64,000 nt of DNA from Erodium maritimum (GCA_963921825.1 OY997589.1:20481735-20545734), one strand, 5' to 3'; shown: positions 35,591 to 48,499, counted from the stretch's first letter. Notes: generated by a model not told the origin, from the sequence alone. A program made the numbers and translations.

Positions 35591-36768
35591 TTTGCAGCCA
35601 GACCTATAAAAAATTTAGGACATAAATCAGTTAAATATTAGAACTATTGGTATCCATACTTTTAAACTAAATATATGAATTTTGTACATATATTCTGATT
35701 TATTAGAACTTCACAAATTTCAGAACTTTGCAAATTTAGTACATAAATCTGATTTATAGAATTTTGTGAATATTAGAACTATATCGGTACCCATACTTTT
35801 AAAATCCTGATTTATTAAACTGTTCATGCATTAAACCTAAAGACTCTTAACAGATTCATGCTGAAAATCCATGAGAAATAAACATTTTTTGAAGGGTAAA
35901 TTACAAATACATGCCCTTAAGTATGCATGTTTAACCGATGCATACCCTGAAGTTTAAAGTTAACTGATGCATACCCTGAAGTTTCATATATTAACCCAGA
36001 ACCCCTTCCGTCAGTCAGCCTGTAACAGTGAAGAGTAAAAAGACCAAAATACCCTCAACTACCCTTCTATATTACACAACCTGTCATAATTCAGTTTTTA
36101 ATTCTCTTTTTATTTTATTTTCCTTTCTATAATATTTTCTTTTGTTTATATGTTTTTTAATTTTCTGTTTTTAATTCCAAATCTTTATTTACAATTTTCA
36201 GATTAATTATTTTAAAAAACAGTTTCATTAAAAAAACAGTTTAATTATTAATTTAAACATATATAAATCAGTTTTATGTATAAATCATATTTTGATATAT
36301 ATATACATATAAATAAGAATTTATTTAAAAAATTATATAGAATAATATTTTAATTTAAATATATAGAAATCAGATTTTAATATTAAAAATGTATAAAAAT
36401 CAGAATTTGTTTTGTAAAATTTGATTTGTTAATTTTAATAATTAAATTAATTCATTAAAAAAATTATTCAGATTCATCCTTCACGTTTCTTCTTTCTCAT
36501 TTTTACTCTTGTAAATTTAGTCCATTAAACCCTAAAAATCACTTGAACAAAAACAAACCCAAATCCAAGCACAAAACAACAACATGAATCAGCAGATGGA
36601 GTTTGATAGGGGTTGTGGTGATTTCAGCAGATTTCTCAGGAAAAGGAAAGGAAAGTTGAATATGGAGTTCATCGTGCGCACACGACCACAACAAATTTAG
36701 AACCCGCGAATTCGAGTATTCAACAACCTACATCTCAGTTTCCACACAACCAAAATACAAATGAAAAA

Positions 36769-37256
36769 TGTCACGCTTGCGTGCGCGCCAAGCTCCCGAG
36801 GTTGAAGATGAAGGAAACGCAGCGTTTCATTTAAACCCATTTAAATGAAACGCTGCGTACTGGCTAACTGAAGAAGAGCCACGATATTTTGTGAGGACGC
36901 CACGTGTAGGGCTGGGATGGAAGGCCGAAGTCAATGCTCGAGTTCGTCGTCTTCCTTGCGCGTCTAGTGCAGAAGCAGAGCAGGAACAGAGGAGCACATG
37001 GCTTGTCGAGAGGCTCGCCTTGCATGAGGAGTGTCCGTCTATTTATAGGAGTAGATGCTTTTGGGAAGGATAGGAATTTGATCTTGTTAGTTATTAGCAT
37101 AGGAAAGGTAGTTTTAGGGCAAAAGATCGAATCCTTTGTCAATTTCCGACCGTTGTCCATTTTGAACCGTTGTAAGAGCCTTGGGCTCGGTTCCTATATT
37201 AATCTACTTCTCATTTCCGTTGTCATTTAATCTTAAGAGTATTCATACTCTTAACA
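36769..37256 (+). repeat. 5' LTR of the Ty3 element
   Basis: 488 bp, with a TATA-like tatttata near 37040, a G-box-like cacgtg near 36900, and a perfect 19-bp hairpin (arms 36817-36835 and 36840-36858, 4-base loop). Confidence 0.92.
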
Positions 37257-40200
37257 GTGGTATCAGAGCCTTTCTCCAGCGACTTGCGTTATGGATTCTA
37301 GCGATGCAACTGAGGAATGTGCAACTCAATCCGGTGTCAACGAGCTCAGAGCTGAGGTGGCTAACCTCAGAGCCATAGGAGAGCACAGCAGAGCGGAGAT
37401 GGAGGGCCTCCGTCGAGGCATGGAGTCGCTCCTGGAACGTCTCCAAATCGGTCCGGCGAGAGCTCCACCGCAACCACCAGATGGGAGACAGGCGTTGGAC
37501 AGGGGTAAATCAATAGCCTCTTCCATGGTCGCCAATCCTACAGCATCACATCAAGTTCCTTTTGGGTTGGGACCAGAATTTTTTTTCCCCCACCGCCTCC
37601 AGTGCCACACATAGCTTCACCATCCCCACAAGAACAACAAACACCTCAGAATACTTTCCTTCGTCGCCAGCCCCCTCAGGACCATGGTTCGTCCTCGCAT
37701 GCTCCCTTGCCACCAACATTCGTCCCAAACATGCCTCTCCCAGCTTCGCCTCATCATCCACACATCACTCACCAACCCAATAGAGCACAACAACACCAAC
37801 CTCCTCAGCAACATCAAACCCAACTCAACTTCCGCGCCCCGTCGTTATCTTTTCCCATGTTTGATGGCTCAGACGTTCGTGGTTGGATACGGAAGGCGAC
37901 GCTCTATTTTTCGTTCTATGACATCCCAGACGATCAAAAGGTGCGTCTTGCCTCCATCCATCTCACAGGTCAGGCGGAGTTCTGGTTCTCCGAGTATGTC
38001 CTTGGCAAAGACGTGATCTGGTGGGACCAGTTATGCTACGATATTGTCTGGAAATTTGAAACTTTGGGGCGGGAGGACGTCTTGATCGACCTGAAGCAGC
38101 TCCAACAACTGGGGTCGGTCCAGGAGTATGAGCTCAAGTTTGGCGAGCTCAAGATCTTGGTGGCGACCAGAATCCCGGCTCTAACGGAGGAGTTCTTTGT
38201 GTCGATTTTCGTCGGAGGTCTTAAGGCTAGATCCGACCTGGGGTCCAACTCTTTGGCCCTCGCTCGTTGCTGCACGCCATGTATTTGGCACGCCACGAGG
38301 AGTACCATCTCAAACAGTATCAACAGACAACGGCACGCCCATCCTTCCAACCATTTTCCCGACCTCGCCAGCAATTCCTCCAGCAAGCACCGCCGGTCCC
38401 GTTGCTTCCGGCCCCGCCTCAGCCTCAGACCAAACAACCACAGCGTTTTATTCAATGTCTGTCGATGAGAAGCGCGCCAAGGGACTCTATTTCACGTGTC
38501 CGACCAAGTACAGTCGTGACCACGTTTGTCCTAACAAACAGCGCATGTATGTTCTCTGTGAGGAAGAGGAGGATGAGACCACACCACCTCTCCCCGAGGA
38601 ACTGGTGGTTGACCAGGAGCGTATCGAGGAACTCCCAGAGGGCTTGGTAGACGCGGATTTGGACGAGGCAAACTTGTGCCATTTACAACTCGAATTTCTG
38701 CGGGCGGTGGACTCATCGGAGGAGTGTAAATCGATTCGCATTGGAGGATTAATTGGCCGGAAACCTGTCTCCATCCTGGTCGACTCCGGTGCCACTAAAT
38801 CCTTCTTAGATTCCCTCACAGCTAAGCACTTGGGACTGGTTCTCGTTCCGACACAACAGATATTGGTTCGCCTGGGCAATGGCACATCATACATTTGCTC
38901 CACAGGTTGTTCGTTACAGTGGTACATGGACGGCGAGCGTTTCACTTGGGAATTTTTGGTCATGCCTCTAGGCTCTTTTGATATGATCCTGGGAGTGGAC
39001 TGGTTGAAGACGGTGAACCCAATCACTCTGGATTACTCGGAGCGTTCCATCACGATCAATCACGAAGTCGCTCGATCTCACTGCTCAATTACGCTTCCCC
39101 GGTCCCTTATGCGGTCATCACGCCACAACAAGTCCTCCAGGAGCTACGCCAAGGCGAGACGCTATACTGGGGCCAGTTCTGCGCCCTTGAGGACGAGCCA
39201 TTGATGCAGACGCCTCGCCGAGACCTGCAGCAACTCTTGTCGGACTTTGCGGACGTGTTCTCCGAACCCACTTCTCTCCCACCACGTCGAGCTCATGACC
39301 ATAAAATACCTCTCAAACCTGGAGCGGTTCCACCTTCGATCCGGCCTTACCGTCAAAGCTTCCAACAGAAAAATGCAGTGGAAAAAATGGTTGCAGAGCT
39401 TCTTGACTCGGGCGTTATTCGCGAAAGCCGGAGCCCGTATTCCTTTCCGGTGATCCTTGTCAAGAAAAAAGACGGCTCCTGGCGTATGTGCGTTGATTAT
39501 CGCCAATTGAACAAACAAACTATCAAGGACAAGTTTCCGATACCAACAATTGATGAATTACTCGACGAATTGCAAGGCATGAAGTACTTCTCCAAAATAG
39601 ATCTTCGCTCGCTCGGGCTACCATCAAATCCGTCTGGACGAAGGAGAGGAGTTCAAGACAGCGTTCCGCACGCATATGGGTTACTATGAGTTTCGCGTCA
39701 TGCCCTTTGGGCTTACGAACGCGCCGGCGAGGTTCCAGGCTCTGATGAACAACGTTCTTAGCCCCTTCTTTCGGTGTTTTGCTTTGGTATTCTTCGACGA
39801 CATTCTGGTTTATAGTGCTACTTGGGACGACCATCTTCGGCACTTGGCCACGATTTTGCAGACGCTCCGAGAACAGAGCCTCTATGCCAAGCTCTCAAAA
39901 TGCGAATTCGCCCATGAATGCATTTCGTATTTGGGCCATATCATTATTGGCGAGGGTGTCTCCACGGACCCATAGAAGATAGAGGCAATGAGGTCTTGGC
40001 CGGTGCCGGGGTCGATCAAAGCCTTGCGTGGCTTCCTCGGCTTGACGGGCTATTATCGCAAGTTTGTACAAGGGTATGGTTCTATTGCTCAGCCTCTTTC
40101 CAATTTACTTAAGCACAATTGTTTCGTTTGGACCGAGGATGCTCAGAAAAGCTTCAATGACCTCAAACTGGCAATGTCTACAACCCCTGTTTTGGCCTTG

Positions 40201-42070
40201 CCGGACTTCTCCAAGCAATTCGTCATCGAAGCAGACGCGTGCGACTCTGGGATTGGTGGGGTTTTGATACAGGGAGGTCGTCCGATCGCTTACATGAGTA
40301 AAGCCCTGGGTGATCGTAACAAGGCTCTCAGTACGTACGAGAAAGAACTGATGGCGATTGTGGCATGTATTCAGAAATGGCGCCATTACATATCGTAGGC
40401 TCCCTTTGTGATTCGAACCGACCAACAGAGTCTCAAATATCTCCTGGAGCAACGGTTGGGGACGGCTTACCAACAGAAGTGGCTATCGAAGCTCATGGGC
40501 CTCGATTACTCCATTGAATACAAGCGGGGACGCGAAAACAGAGTGGCGGATGCCATGTCCCGTATTCCTTCGGAGTCCTTGTCTGAACTCTCCACCCTGC
40601 TTCCGGTTTGGATGACGGAGGTATTGGAGAGCTATGAGGGGGATGAGGAGATCCAAGACCTGTTTCTCCAATTGGCTTTGAGGCCGGACTCGTTGCCCAA
40701 TCACTCGACACGGCACAGTATGCTCTTGATCGATGGCAAAATCTGTCTGGGCAAGAGCAACGGGGCCAGACTGAAAATCATGGAGTTCCTGCATGACTCA
40801 GGCGTCGGGGGTCATTCCGACGTCTTAGCCACGACGAAACGCATCCAACGCTACTTCTTCTGGGCTCACATGACAAAGGACATCCAAAAATTTGTGGCTG
40901 AATGCGATACGTGCCAGCGTTGCAAATCGGAGACGGTGGCTTCCCCAGGACTTCTTCAGCCGTTGGCGATCCCATCTCAGCCTTGGACTCAAATCTCCAT
41001 GGATTTCATTGATGGCTTGATGATTTCCGACGGGTTTGATTCGATTTGGGTTATCGTGGATCGATTCTCCAAATATGCCCACTTTATCCCGCTTCGCCAT
41101 CCGTACACTGCTTCGACATTGGGGAAGTTGTTCTTTGATACCGTTTTTAAGCTTCATGGGTTGCCTCAGGACATCGTCTCTGACAAAGATCGCTTGTTTC
41201 TAAGCAATTTATGGTCCGATCTCTTCAAACGGGTGGGTGTACAGCTCAAGCTTTCTACCTCATACCATCCATAGACGGACGAGCAAACGGAACGTGTGAA
41301 CCAATGCCTCGAGAATTACCTCCGAGCGATGACGCATCAGACGCCGAAGAAATGGGCGCAATGGCTCACATTGGCGGAATTTTGGTACAACTCCAGTTTT
41401 CATTCGTCCTTGGGTCTCTCTCCCTTCGAGGCTCTATATGGATACTGCCCGCCGTTACTCGGCGTGTCTGGAGAACCATCAAATGTTCCGGCGGTGGAGA
41501 CTTTCGTCCGAACAAGAGCAGAGCTTTCCAAATTGATGCAGGACAACTTGCGCAAGGCCCAACACAGGATGAAGTCTCAGGCGGATAAACGACACTCTGA
41601 ACGTTCGTTTATGGTTGGGGACTGGGTCTATTTGAAGTTACAACCGTATCGCCAGAATTCAGTCAACCTTCGCAAATCCATGAAGATAGCTGCCAGATTC
41701 TATGGCCCATTTCAAGTCACCGAGAAGATCCAGTCTGTTGCATATCGGCTTCGTTTGCCACTGGATTCACGCATTCACCCAGTCTTTCACGTCTCTCTCC
41801 TCAAGAAGCAATTGGGCCACAAAAATCGTTTGGTGACAACCTTGCCCGATACCACGGAGGACGGTCGCCTGAAACTCCAACCGACGGAGATCCTGGACAC
41901 CAGGGTCGTCAAGAGGAACAACGCGCCAGTGTCACAACTGCTGATCCGTTGGGAGCGCTCGGCCACGGAGGATGCCACTTGGGAGGACGCCTCATTCATC
42001 TATGGGGAGTTCTCGGATTGGGTCGCCAAAACACAGGCTTGAGGACAAGCCTGTTTGAACGGGAGGGCAT

Positions 42071-42558
42071 TGTCACGCTTGCGTGCGCGCCAAGCTCCCG
42101 AGGTTGAAGATGAAGGAAACGCAGCGTTTCATTTAAACCCATTTAAATGAAACGCTGCGTATTGGCTAACTGAAGAAGAGCCACGATATTTTGTGAGGAC
42201 GCCACGTGTAGGGCTGGGATGGAAGGCCGAAGTCAATGCTCGAGTTCGTCGTCTTCCTCGCGCGTCTGGTGCAGAAGCAGAGCAGGAACAGAGGAGCACA
42301 GGGCTTGTCGAGAGGCTCGCCTTGCATGAGGAGTGTCCGTCTATTTATAGGAGTAGATGCTTTTGGGAAGGATAGGAATTTGATCTTGTTAGTTATTAGC
42401 ATAAGAAAGGTAGTTTTAGGGTAAAGGATCGAATCCTTTGTCAATTTCCGACCGTTGTCCATTTTGAACCGTTGTAAGAGCCTTGGGCTCGGTTCCTATA
42501 TTAATCTACTTCTCATTTCTGTTGTCATTCAATCTTAAGAGTATTCATACTCTTAACA
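42071..42558 (+). repeat. 3' LTR of the Ty3 element
   Basis: Same length as the 5' LTR and about 98% identical by eye. The hairpin is conserved. It ends at the right target copy aaaaa (42559-42563). Confidence 0.92.
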
Positions 42559-42589
42559 AAAAACCACGGTTGGGCAGTTATTCCGGCGA

Positions 42590-43010
42590 TTGACAAAAAA
42601 ATCCCCCAAATAAGAAAGCAAAACCTAGATTTGCTCCCCCATTGTTCATCGCAAAGTCCAGATCTGAATCGATGTGCGTATTCCTCACGAAGAACTAGCA
42701 ACAACGAAGAACCCAGATCTTCCCAAGGGTTTGTCAAGACGTGGATATGGAGTTTGGGACTAGCTTTGAGCTTACTGGAGTTGTTCTCGCCGGAGTGGTT
42801 TTGAGGTTACTGGAACTCAGGCAGGCGTACTGTTCCGGCCTTAGCAAATCTCCCTTCTCCGGCGTTCTGGAGTTGTTCTCGCCGGACCTGAACTCCGAGA
42901 TCGACTCGTGGTCTTCGCGGTTGTCGCCGCCGCGTGCCGGAGGTGGACAAAGTGGAGCGGGGATGGGAGTGGTTGGAGGTGGACGAAGATGGGAAATTGT
43001 TTGAGATTTG
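42590..43010. other. GC-rich passenger segment in the MULE
   Basis: This segment is markedly richer in G/C than the rest of the MULE and contains an 87-aa plus-strand frame (42741-43004), with repeated ctccggcg/cgccgga words. Gene fragments captured by MULEs (Pack-MULEs) look like this. No source gene was recognised. Confidence 0.4.
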
Positions 43011-43539
43011 TAAGGGGATAAGGTAGATTTGTTTATTTAATAGGAAAAAGAGAATTTTCAGAAAATTAATGGCAAAAAAGTGAAAAAAAAATGATTTATA
43101 TAATTTTTTAAATTAAAATCTGAAATTTGAAAAATATATTTAGAATTTAAAAATAATTTGATTAAGTTAAATTAAAATTTGAAATTTAAAAAAATAATTA
43201 AAGAAAAGGAATTAAGAATAAAGAATAAATAAAATATAATAAAATAGTTAAAGAAAGGGAATGACATGATTGCAATAATGATAGATAGTTGAGGGCAGTT
43301 TGGGTATTTTTGGAAAAATGAACAGTAAACTGACGGTTCTGACTGACGGAAGGGGTTTTTAGTTAATAAATGAAACTTCAGGGTATGCATCAGTTAACTT
43401 TAAACTTCAGGGTATTCATCGGTTAAACGTGCATACTTAAGGGTATGCATTTGTAATTTACCCTTTTTAGAAATCCGTTCATGTTTCCAAAATTTAATAA
43501 ACAGTTTAATTTTAGTTCATGTTTCTAAAACTGAAGACA

Positions 43540-44470
43540 TCCAACTTAAACTAAGATTACTCTGAAAATCCAACGTAGTACAAGTTAGCTTTAAGTAAAA
43601 AAAAAACATTTTTCATGGAACTGTTTATTAAAAATAAACCCCAAACATGTAAACACAAATAGATAGCATAATCATCTCATCAAAAATATAAAACACATAT
43701 AGTTGTTTACACTTAGTTCATGAACATATTTATTTTAAATAAATATAAACTATAAACTAAACTAATAAGAGTATATTTATACTTGATTTTAGCTTAAAAA
43801 GCTTTCGAACTGAACATCTCCAACTCAAACTGAGATTACTCTGAGAATCAACATAATATAAGTTAGCTTTAAATAAATAAAAAAACATTTTTCATAGCTT
43901 TAAGTAAAAAAAAACATTTTTCATGGAACAGTTTATTAAAAATAAACCCCAAACATGTAAAAACAAATAGATAGCATAATCATTTTATCAAAAATATAAA
44001 ACACATACAGTTGTTTACACTCAGTTCATGAACATATTTTTTTAAATGAATTTAAACTATAAACTAAACTAATAAGAGTAGATTTATATTTGATTTTAGC
44101 TTAAAAAGCTTTCGAACTGAACACCTCCAACTCAAACTGAGTTTACTCTGAGAATCAACATAATATAAGTTAGCTTTAAGTAAAAAAACATTTTTCATGC
44201 AACTGTTTATTAAAAATAAACCCCAAACAAGTAAACACAAATAGATAGCATAATCATTTAATCAAAAATATAAAACACATACAGTTGTTTACACTCAGTT
44301 CATGAACATATTTTTTTAAATAAATATAAACTATAAACTAAACTAATAAGAGTAGATTTATACCTGATTTTGGCTTCAAAAGCTTTCGAACTGAACACCT
44401 CCAACTCAAACTGAGATTACTCTGAGAATCCAACATAATATAAGTTAGATCTAAGTAAAAAAAATTAAAT
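43540..44470. repeat. Tandem repeat, unit about 273 bp, 3.3 copies
   Basis: The marker caactcaaactgagattactctg recurs near 43550, 43822, 44124 and 44397, spaced about 273, 305 and 273 bp. The middle spacing is larger because catttttcat plus ctttaagtaaa is locally doubled. The array lies in the long first intron of the hAT transposase gene, between the MULE and the hAT 5' end. Confidence 0.8.
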
Positions 44471-45218
44471 TCTGAGACAAAAAATGAAACCCTATTATTA
44501 ACAAAGGTTTCGGAATCATACCTGAAAAACAATCGATGGGGGTCGATTCGTCAATCTTGGGCATGGTGTCGAAACAATCGGTGAGGATTCAACTATTTTT
44601 TAGTTGAGGGTCAGATACGTTTACACGAGTGTATGGGAATTTGTTGGCTTTAGCTAGGATTCAACTATTCTTTAGATGATGTTTAGGCTCCATTGAAACT
44701 AGATAGGTAAAGGGATTTTTGGATGTGAGGAGAAAGATCGACACTGTGGTGAGGGCATGGTGGTGACTGGTGAGGGCTGGAGGTGGTGAGGGTGTGGGCG
44801 GTGATGGTGAGGGTGTGGTGGTGGTGGGCGGCGTGACCTAGACTAGAAGAGGAGAGGGAGAGTCTGAAACTGAAAGTGAAGATACGATTATGAGAGAGAG
44901 AAGATAGAGATAAGGTTAGGGTAAAAGAGTCGTTGGTAGTGGTGTGGTTTAGGTTCAACCACATAGAAGGATCATGTCCATCCATTTGAAATAAAGAGAG
45001 CTGATCAACGGTTTATATTAAACGAGTATTTTATATCAGATATTTCGGGCGGGTCGGATATCTGCGAATAATCCGAATTCGTTCTAATATCCGACCGAAA
45101 ACACACGGATATGGTTTTTTCCGAACCGCACCCAACCCAAATCCGCTCGGATGAGTCTTGAACGGGTCGGGGGTCGGGCTAGATTTCGGTCGGGTCGCGG
45201 ATCAAATACACAGCCCTA

Positions 45219-46135
45219 ACGGGGGGTGTCGGGTTACATTCCTACGAATGATAATATGAGAGTTCGTAGGGTGGAGGTGGATCCATAATGTGTAGTTTGT
45301 GGAGCCACATAATATGTTGTTCATGTGATGTTTGAATGCCTGGTGGCGGGGGCGGTTTGGAGCAGATTCCCGAGGGTGTAGGGGATAGTAGCAGACACTT
45401 TTAGGGGTTGGCTGGAGAAATGTTGGGAAGTAGATGGTGGTGCTCATGCAGACATAATCGCAGTAGCATGTTGGGAGTTATGGAGAGCCCGTAAACAAAG
45501 GGTTTGGGACAGGAAGAGTCCGATGTGGAGGGTATTATCTGAGGTGCTCAACACCTATTGGAGGGATGGATAGAGGTGCAGATTCTAAGGGTCTCAGGGC
45601 TGGAGGTGGAGGTGATGAATACGGAAGGGTGGATGAGACCGGCGGTGAACGGGTGGAAACTTAACACCGATGCTGCAGTCTTTTCGGGGGTTGGGGGTGG
45701 AGGAGGTGGGGTTTTTCGGGACGATTTGGGTGTGCCTTTATTTCTCAGGTGCTGGGAGTTTAGGGATATTCAAGACCCTGAGGTTCTGGAGGCCCTGACG
45801 GTAAATGAGACGTTGAAGGAGCTTACGTCCCGAGCAATTGAGCACGGGGTGGTTGAGTCGGACTGCTTGGGTATAGTTTAGGCGATTAATAGCTCCTCGC
45901 CATTGTCTACTCTCCTGGGTGCTATCATTGACAACTGTAAAGTAGACTTTATGTGTTCTAAATGATGCAAAAGTAGTCCATGTTAGGAGGACTGCTAATA
46001 GAGTAACTCATGAGTTAACTAGAAATGCCTGTGCGTGGGTAAATATGGCGTGGGATTACAGTGATTTGCCAGAACCTATCTCTAGGTTACAGGCAACATA
46101 TTCTATTCAATAAAATCCAGCACTTTTCGTCAAAA
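45219..46135 (+). pseudogene. LINE ORF2 fragment, right part with RNase H-like domain
   Basis: This continues the LINE split by the hAT. A zf-RVT-like segment (RRVEVDP, CVVCG) lies near 45265-45310. An RNase H-like domain begins near 45640 (GWKLNTDAAVF, GGVFRDDLG, EALTVNETL, VESDCLGIV). The 3' end is ttcgtcaaaaaa near 46135. Stops are scattered, so it is dead. An RNase H domain after RT is known for a subset of plant LINEs. Confidence 0.8.
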
Positions 46136-46138
46136 AAG

Positions 46139-46620
46139 GAAATAAGAAAGGTGTTGCCGACTATCGTATGCTATAGGTTACTTGTTGTCCAAGTTACCTT
46201 AAAACTTATTAACTATTTCTCGATTTATTACCTGAAACAATTATTGTTCAAAACTTATAACTTGTTGTCCACGATTACTTATGTACAAGATTACAATTCT
46301 AACACAATCCCTTAATCATGTGTCTTCATTTCACCAATTGGATGCCCAACTTTTCTCTCATCTCAATAAATCTTGATCACTCCAACATTTGGGTTAGCAA
46401 GTCAGCTTGTTGTTCTTCTAAGCTTACGTGCTCGACCTTAATCATATCTTTCTCTACGCATTCTCGAATAAAACTATATTTGTTTGCTACGATCATGTTA
46501 TATAGGGTTCTTACTCGGCATGATGACAGACTTGTTGTCAATCCTTAAGTGCACAGTCTCATGCTCTTTCATCAATAATTCTCTTTATGAAGATGATCCC
46601 CTTGAAGTTCTTGAGAAAAG
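46139..46620 (-). mobile_element. Ty1 (copia) fragment, RNase H end plus partial LTR
   Basis: On the minus strand the piece resembles the C-terminal end of copia RNase H (near 46320-46560), followed by a purine-rich aagggattg and a short LTR-like stretch starting tgttagaatt. Nothing of the rest of the element was found. It is an old, broken fossil. Confidence 0.6.
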
Positions 46621-46899
46621 ATCCTCAATCTTACTTATCTTTCTATTCTGATTTGTTATCCTTCTACGATGATTACTATATAATTGTTTCAGGCTTATTT
46701 GTTAAGGAGGTAAACGTTGCAACTATTAAGGAGGGTGATACTGGGTTTGTTCTTCATGTGTCTTAAAAAAATTATGACCGTTGTCAACGGTCAGTAACTG
46801 TAATTTAAAAAATAATACAAAATACTCACAAATTACATCTATAATAAATACACCACTTCATTCTCCAATGCCACCAACAATATTCTTTCAACTTTCTCC

Positions 46900-48280
46900 C
46901 TCAAATTAAAAAAATTATCTCCTAAATTTCGATAAAAAATGTCTGACGAGTAGTGTCCATCGTATGAGGAGTTGGCAGCCCAAATACGTTTAGTGGAAGA
47001 ACGACTCCGGCGAAAGGTTGAGAGAGGCATAGGGAGAGTAACGCCAAGGATTAATGCACTGAGGTAGATGGTCGAACGCGGGGAACCTTCCCGGCGAGAT
47101 ATTAACAGAGGTTGTCTCGAAGCCCACAACCGCCTAATGAAGGATTATTTTGCCGAGCAGCCCACGTATGGGCCCGATATGTTTAGGCGTCGATTCTGTA
47201 TGTACAAATCACTCTTTCAATGGGTGATGGACAAGGTAGCGGATCATGACGATTAATTCGTTCAGAATTGGGACGTTGTAAGACGCTAGGGATTATCAAC
47301 GCACCAAAAATGCACAGTCGCGATACGGATGCTTGCGTATGAGTGCTAGGCCGATTCGTTGGACGAATCCTTACGAATTAGGGTAAGTACCATACTCGAG
47401 TGTGTACGCCACTTTTGCAAGAATGGTGTTGAGGGATTCAGTGCTGAGTATGAGTGTACACTAACATCGGAGGACTTGACCCGATTACTCGAATCGGGGT
47501 ACAACCGAGGGTTTCCTAGCATGGTTGGGAGTCTTGACTGTATGCATTAGGAGTGTAAGAATTTCCCCACCGCATTGCAAGGAGCCCATGGCCGGGGAAA
47601 TCACCAAGAGGATCACAGCCTTATGCTGGAAGCTGTAGCGTTCCGTGATTTATGGATTTGTCATTCATTTTTTGGGATGGCTGACTCGAACAATAAATTC
47701 AACGTCCTCAACAATAGACACTTATTCCACGACGATTTTCATGGCCATGAGCTTGTCGTGGAGTACGAGATCAACGGCCATCGTTACGATTGACCTTATT
47801 ATTTGGTGGATGGTATTTACCCATCATAGAGTCGGTTCGTGAAGTCTATTCGCCATCACTATACTCGTAAGCAGAAATTGTTTGCTAAATTTCAAGAAGG
47901 TTGTCGGAAAGATATTGAACGAGCTTTTGGAGTCCTCCAAGCACGGTGGCACATCATTTCCCGTCCCGTTTGTGTTTGGAGCAAGTACACTTTCGCTGAT
48001 ATCATGCACACTTGTATCATTGTACACAACATGATTATAGAGGATGAACGTGACCGGTGCGAAACAGGAGATGACAAGTTGTTGTACGACCCCTCCAAAA
48101 AGGCTAGGTTGGACACCATCGAAACGATGACGCCAAGGACGGCCCTTGCAATACCAACAACGCTTGGCTGCTCGAATCAGTGTCACAAATGATCGGACCC
48201 ACCGACAATTACAAGATGACCTTATTGAGCACATATGGGGTCGGTTGGGAGTGCATTACTATTCCGACGACAAGTAAGAT
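46900..48280 (+). pseudogene. PIF/Harbinger transposase copy I, broken
   Basis: The fragments follow the DDE_Tnp_4 nuclease order: RLMKDYFAEQPTYGPDMFRRRF, a helical region (DESLRIRVSTILECV), GFPSMVGSLDCMH (first Asp), FFGMADSNNKFNVLNNRHLF, and the C-terminal ERAFGVLQARWHIISRPV with IIVHNMIIEDERD. At least four in-frame stops separate the pieces. The start codon near 46938 is followed shortly by a stop. Terminal repeats were not placed. Confidence 0.85.
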
Positions 48281-48499
48281 GCAACACTTGTGTACTTGAT
48301 GATATTATTCAAGGATTAATAAAATTAGAAGTTTCAATTTATATTAATTTATGATATTATTAATTATTTTTGTCAAATTTATTTTAATTTTATATAACAT
48401 TTACTATTTCGATAAAAATAATAATAAATTCAATCAAATATCAATTCAACATCTAATTAGTATCCACTCACAACCTGAGCCTCAATTCAAGCCCTACTT

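Larger units (their letters stand above)
36769..42558 (+). mobile_element. Ty3 (gypsy) chromovirus-type LTR retrotransposon, 5.8 kb, fossil
   Basis: Two 488-bp LTRs (36769-37256 and 42071-42558) begin tgtcacgc and end cttaaca, flanked by a 5-bp duplication aaaaa. The primer site tggtatcagagc (37258-37269) matches initiator tRNA-Met and a purine tract precedes the 3' LTR. In order between them lie gag (about 37.3-38.45 kb), protease (near 38.8 kb), reverse transcriptase (about 39.35-40.0 kb), RNase H (about 40.1-40.4 kb), integrase (about 40.75-41.6 kb) and a chromodomain-like C-terminus (about 41.85-42.04 kb). This order and the chromodomain indicate a plant chromovirus; small size and short LTRs suggest Reina, tentatively. 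It is structurally complete but broken, with roughly half a dozen breaks. The LTRs differ at about nine sites (about 2%), so insertion is recent, under about one million years at usual plant rates. Confidence 0.92.
35894..43463. mobile_element. MULE with about 170-bp TIRs, inside the hAT intron
   Basis: The two ends are long inverted repeats: both begin gggtaaattacaaat and stay alignable through ccgtcagtcag for about 170 bp, roughly 90% identical by eye. The flanks are 9-bp copies ttttttgaa (35885-35893) and tttttagaa (43464-43472), one mismatch. No MURA-type transposase is visible. Without the LTR element the MULE is about 1.8 kb, AT-rich at left, with a GC-rich stretch at right (42590-43010). 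Confidence 0.9.
32822..45218 (-). mobile_element. hAT transposon, 12.4 kb including nested elements
   Basis: The termini tagggctgtgt (32822) and acacagcccta (to 45218) are inverted. The flanks gacggggg on the left and acgggggg on the right fit an 8-bp duplication of acgggggg with one G lost in the left homopolymer. Subterminal zones are rich in CGGATATCCG, CGGGTCGG and related motifs, as in hAT elements. A transposase gene (33377-35590, minus) occupies the left side. Without the MULE, the element would be about 4.8 kb. It lies inside a LINE copy, which reads on across the insertion (FPLKIAHFL at left; VSGYIPTND at right). Confidence 0.92.
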
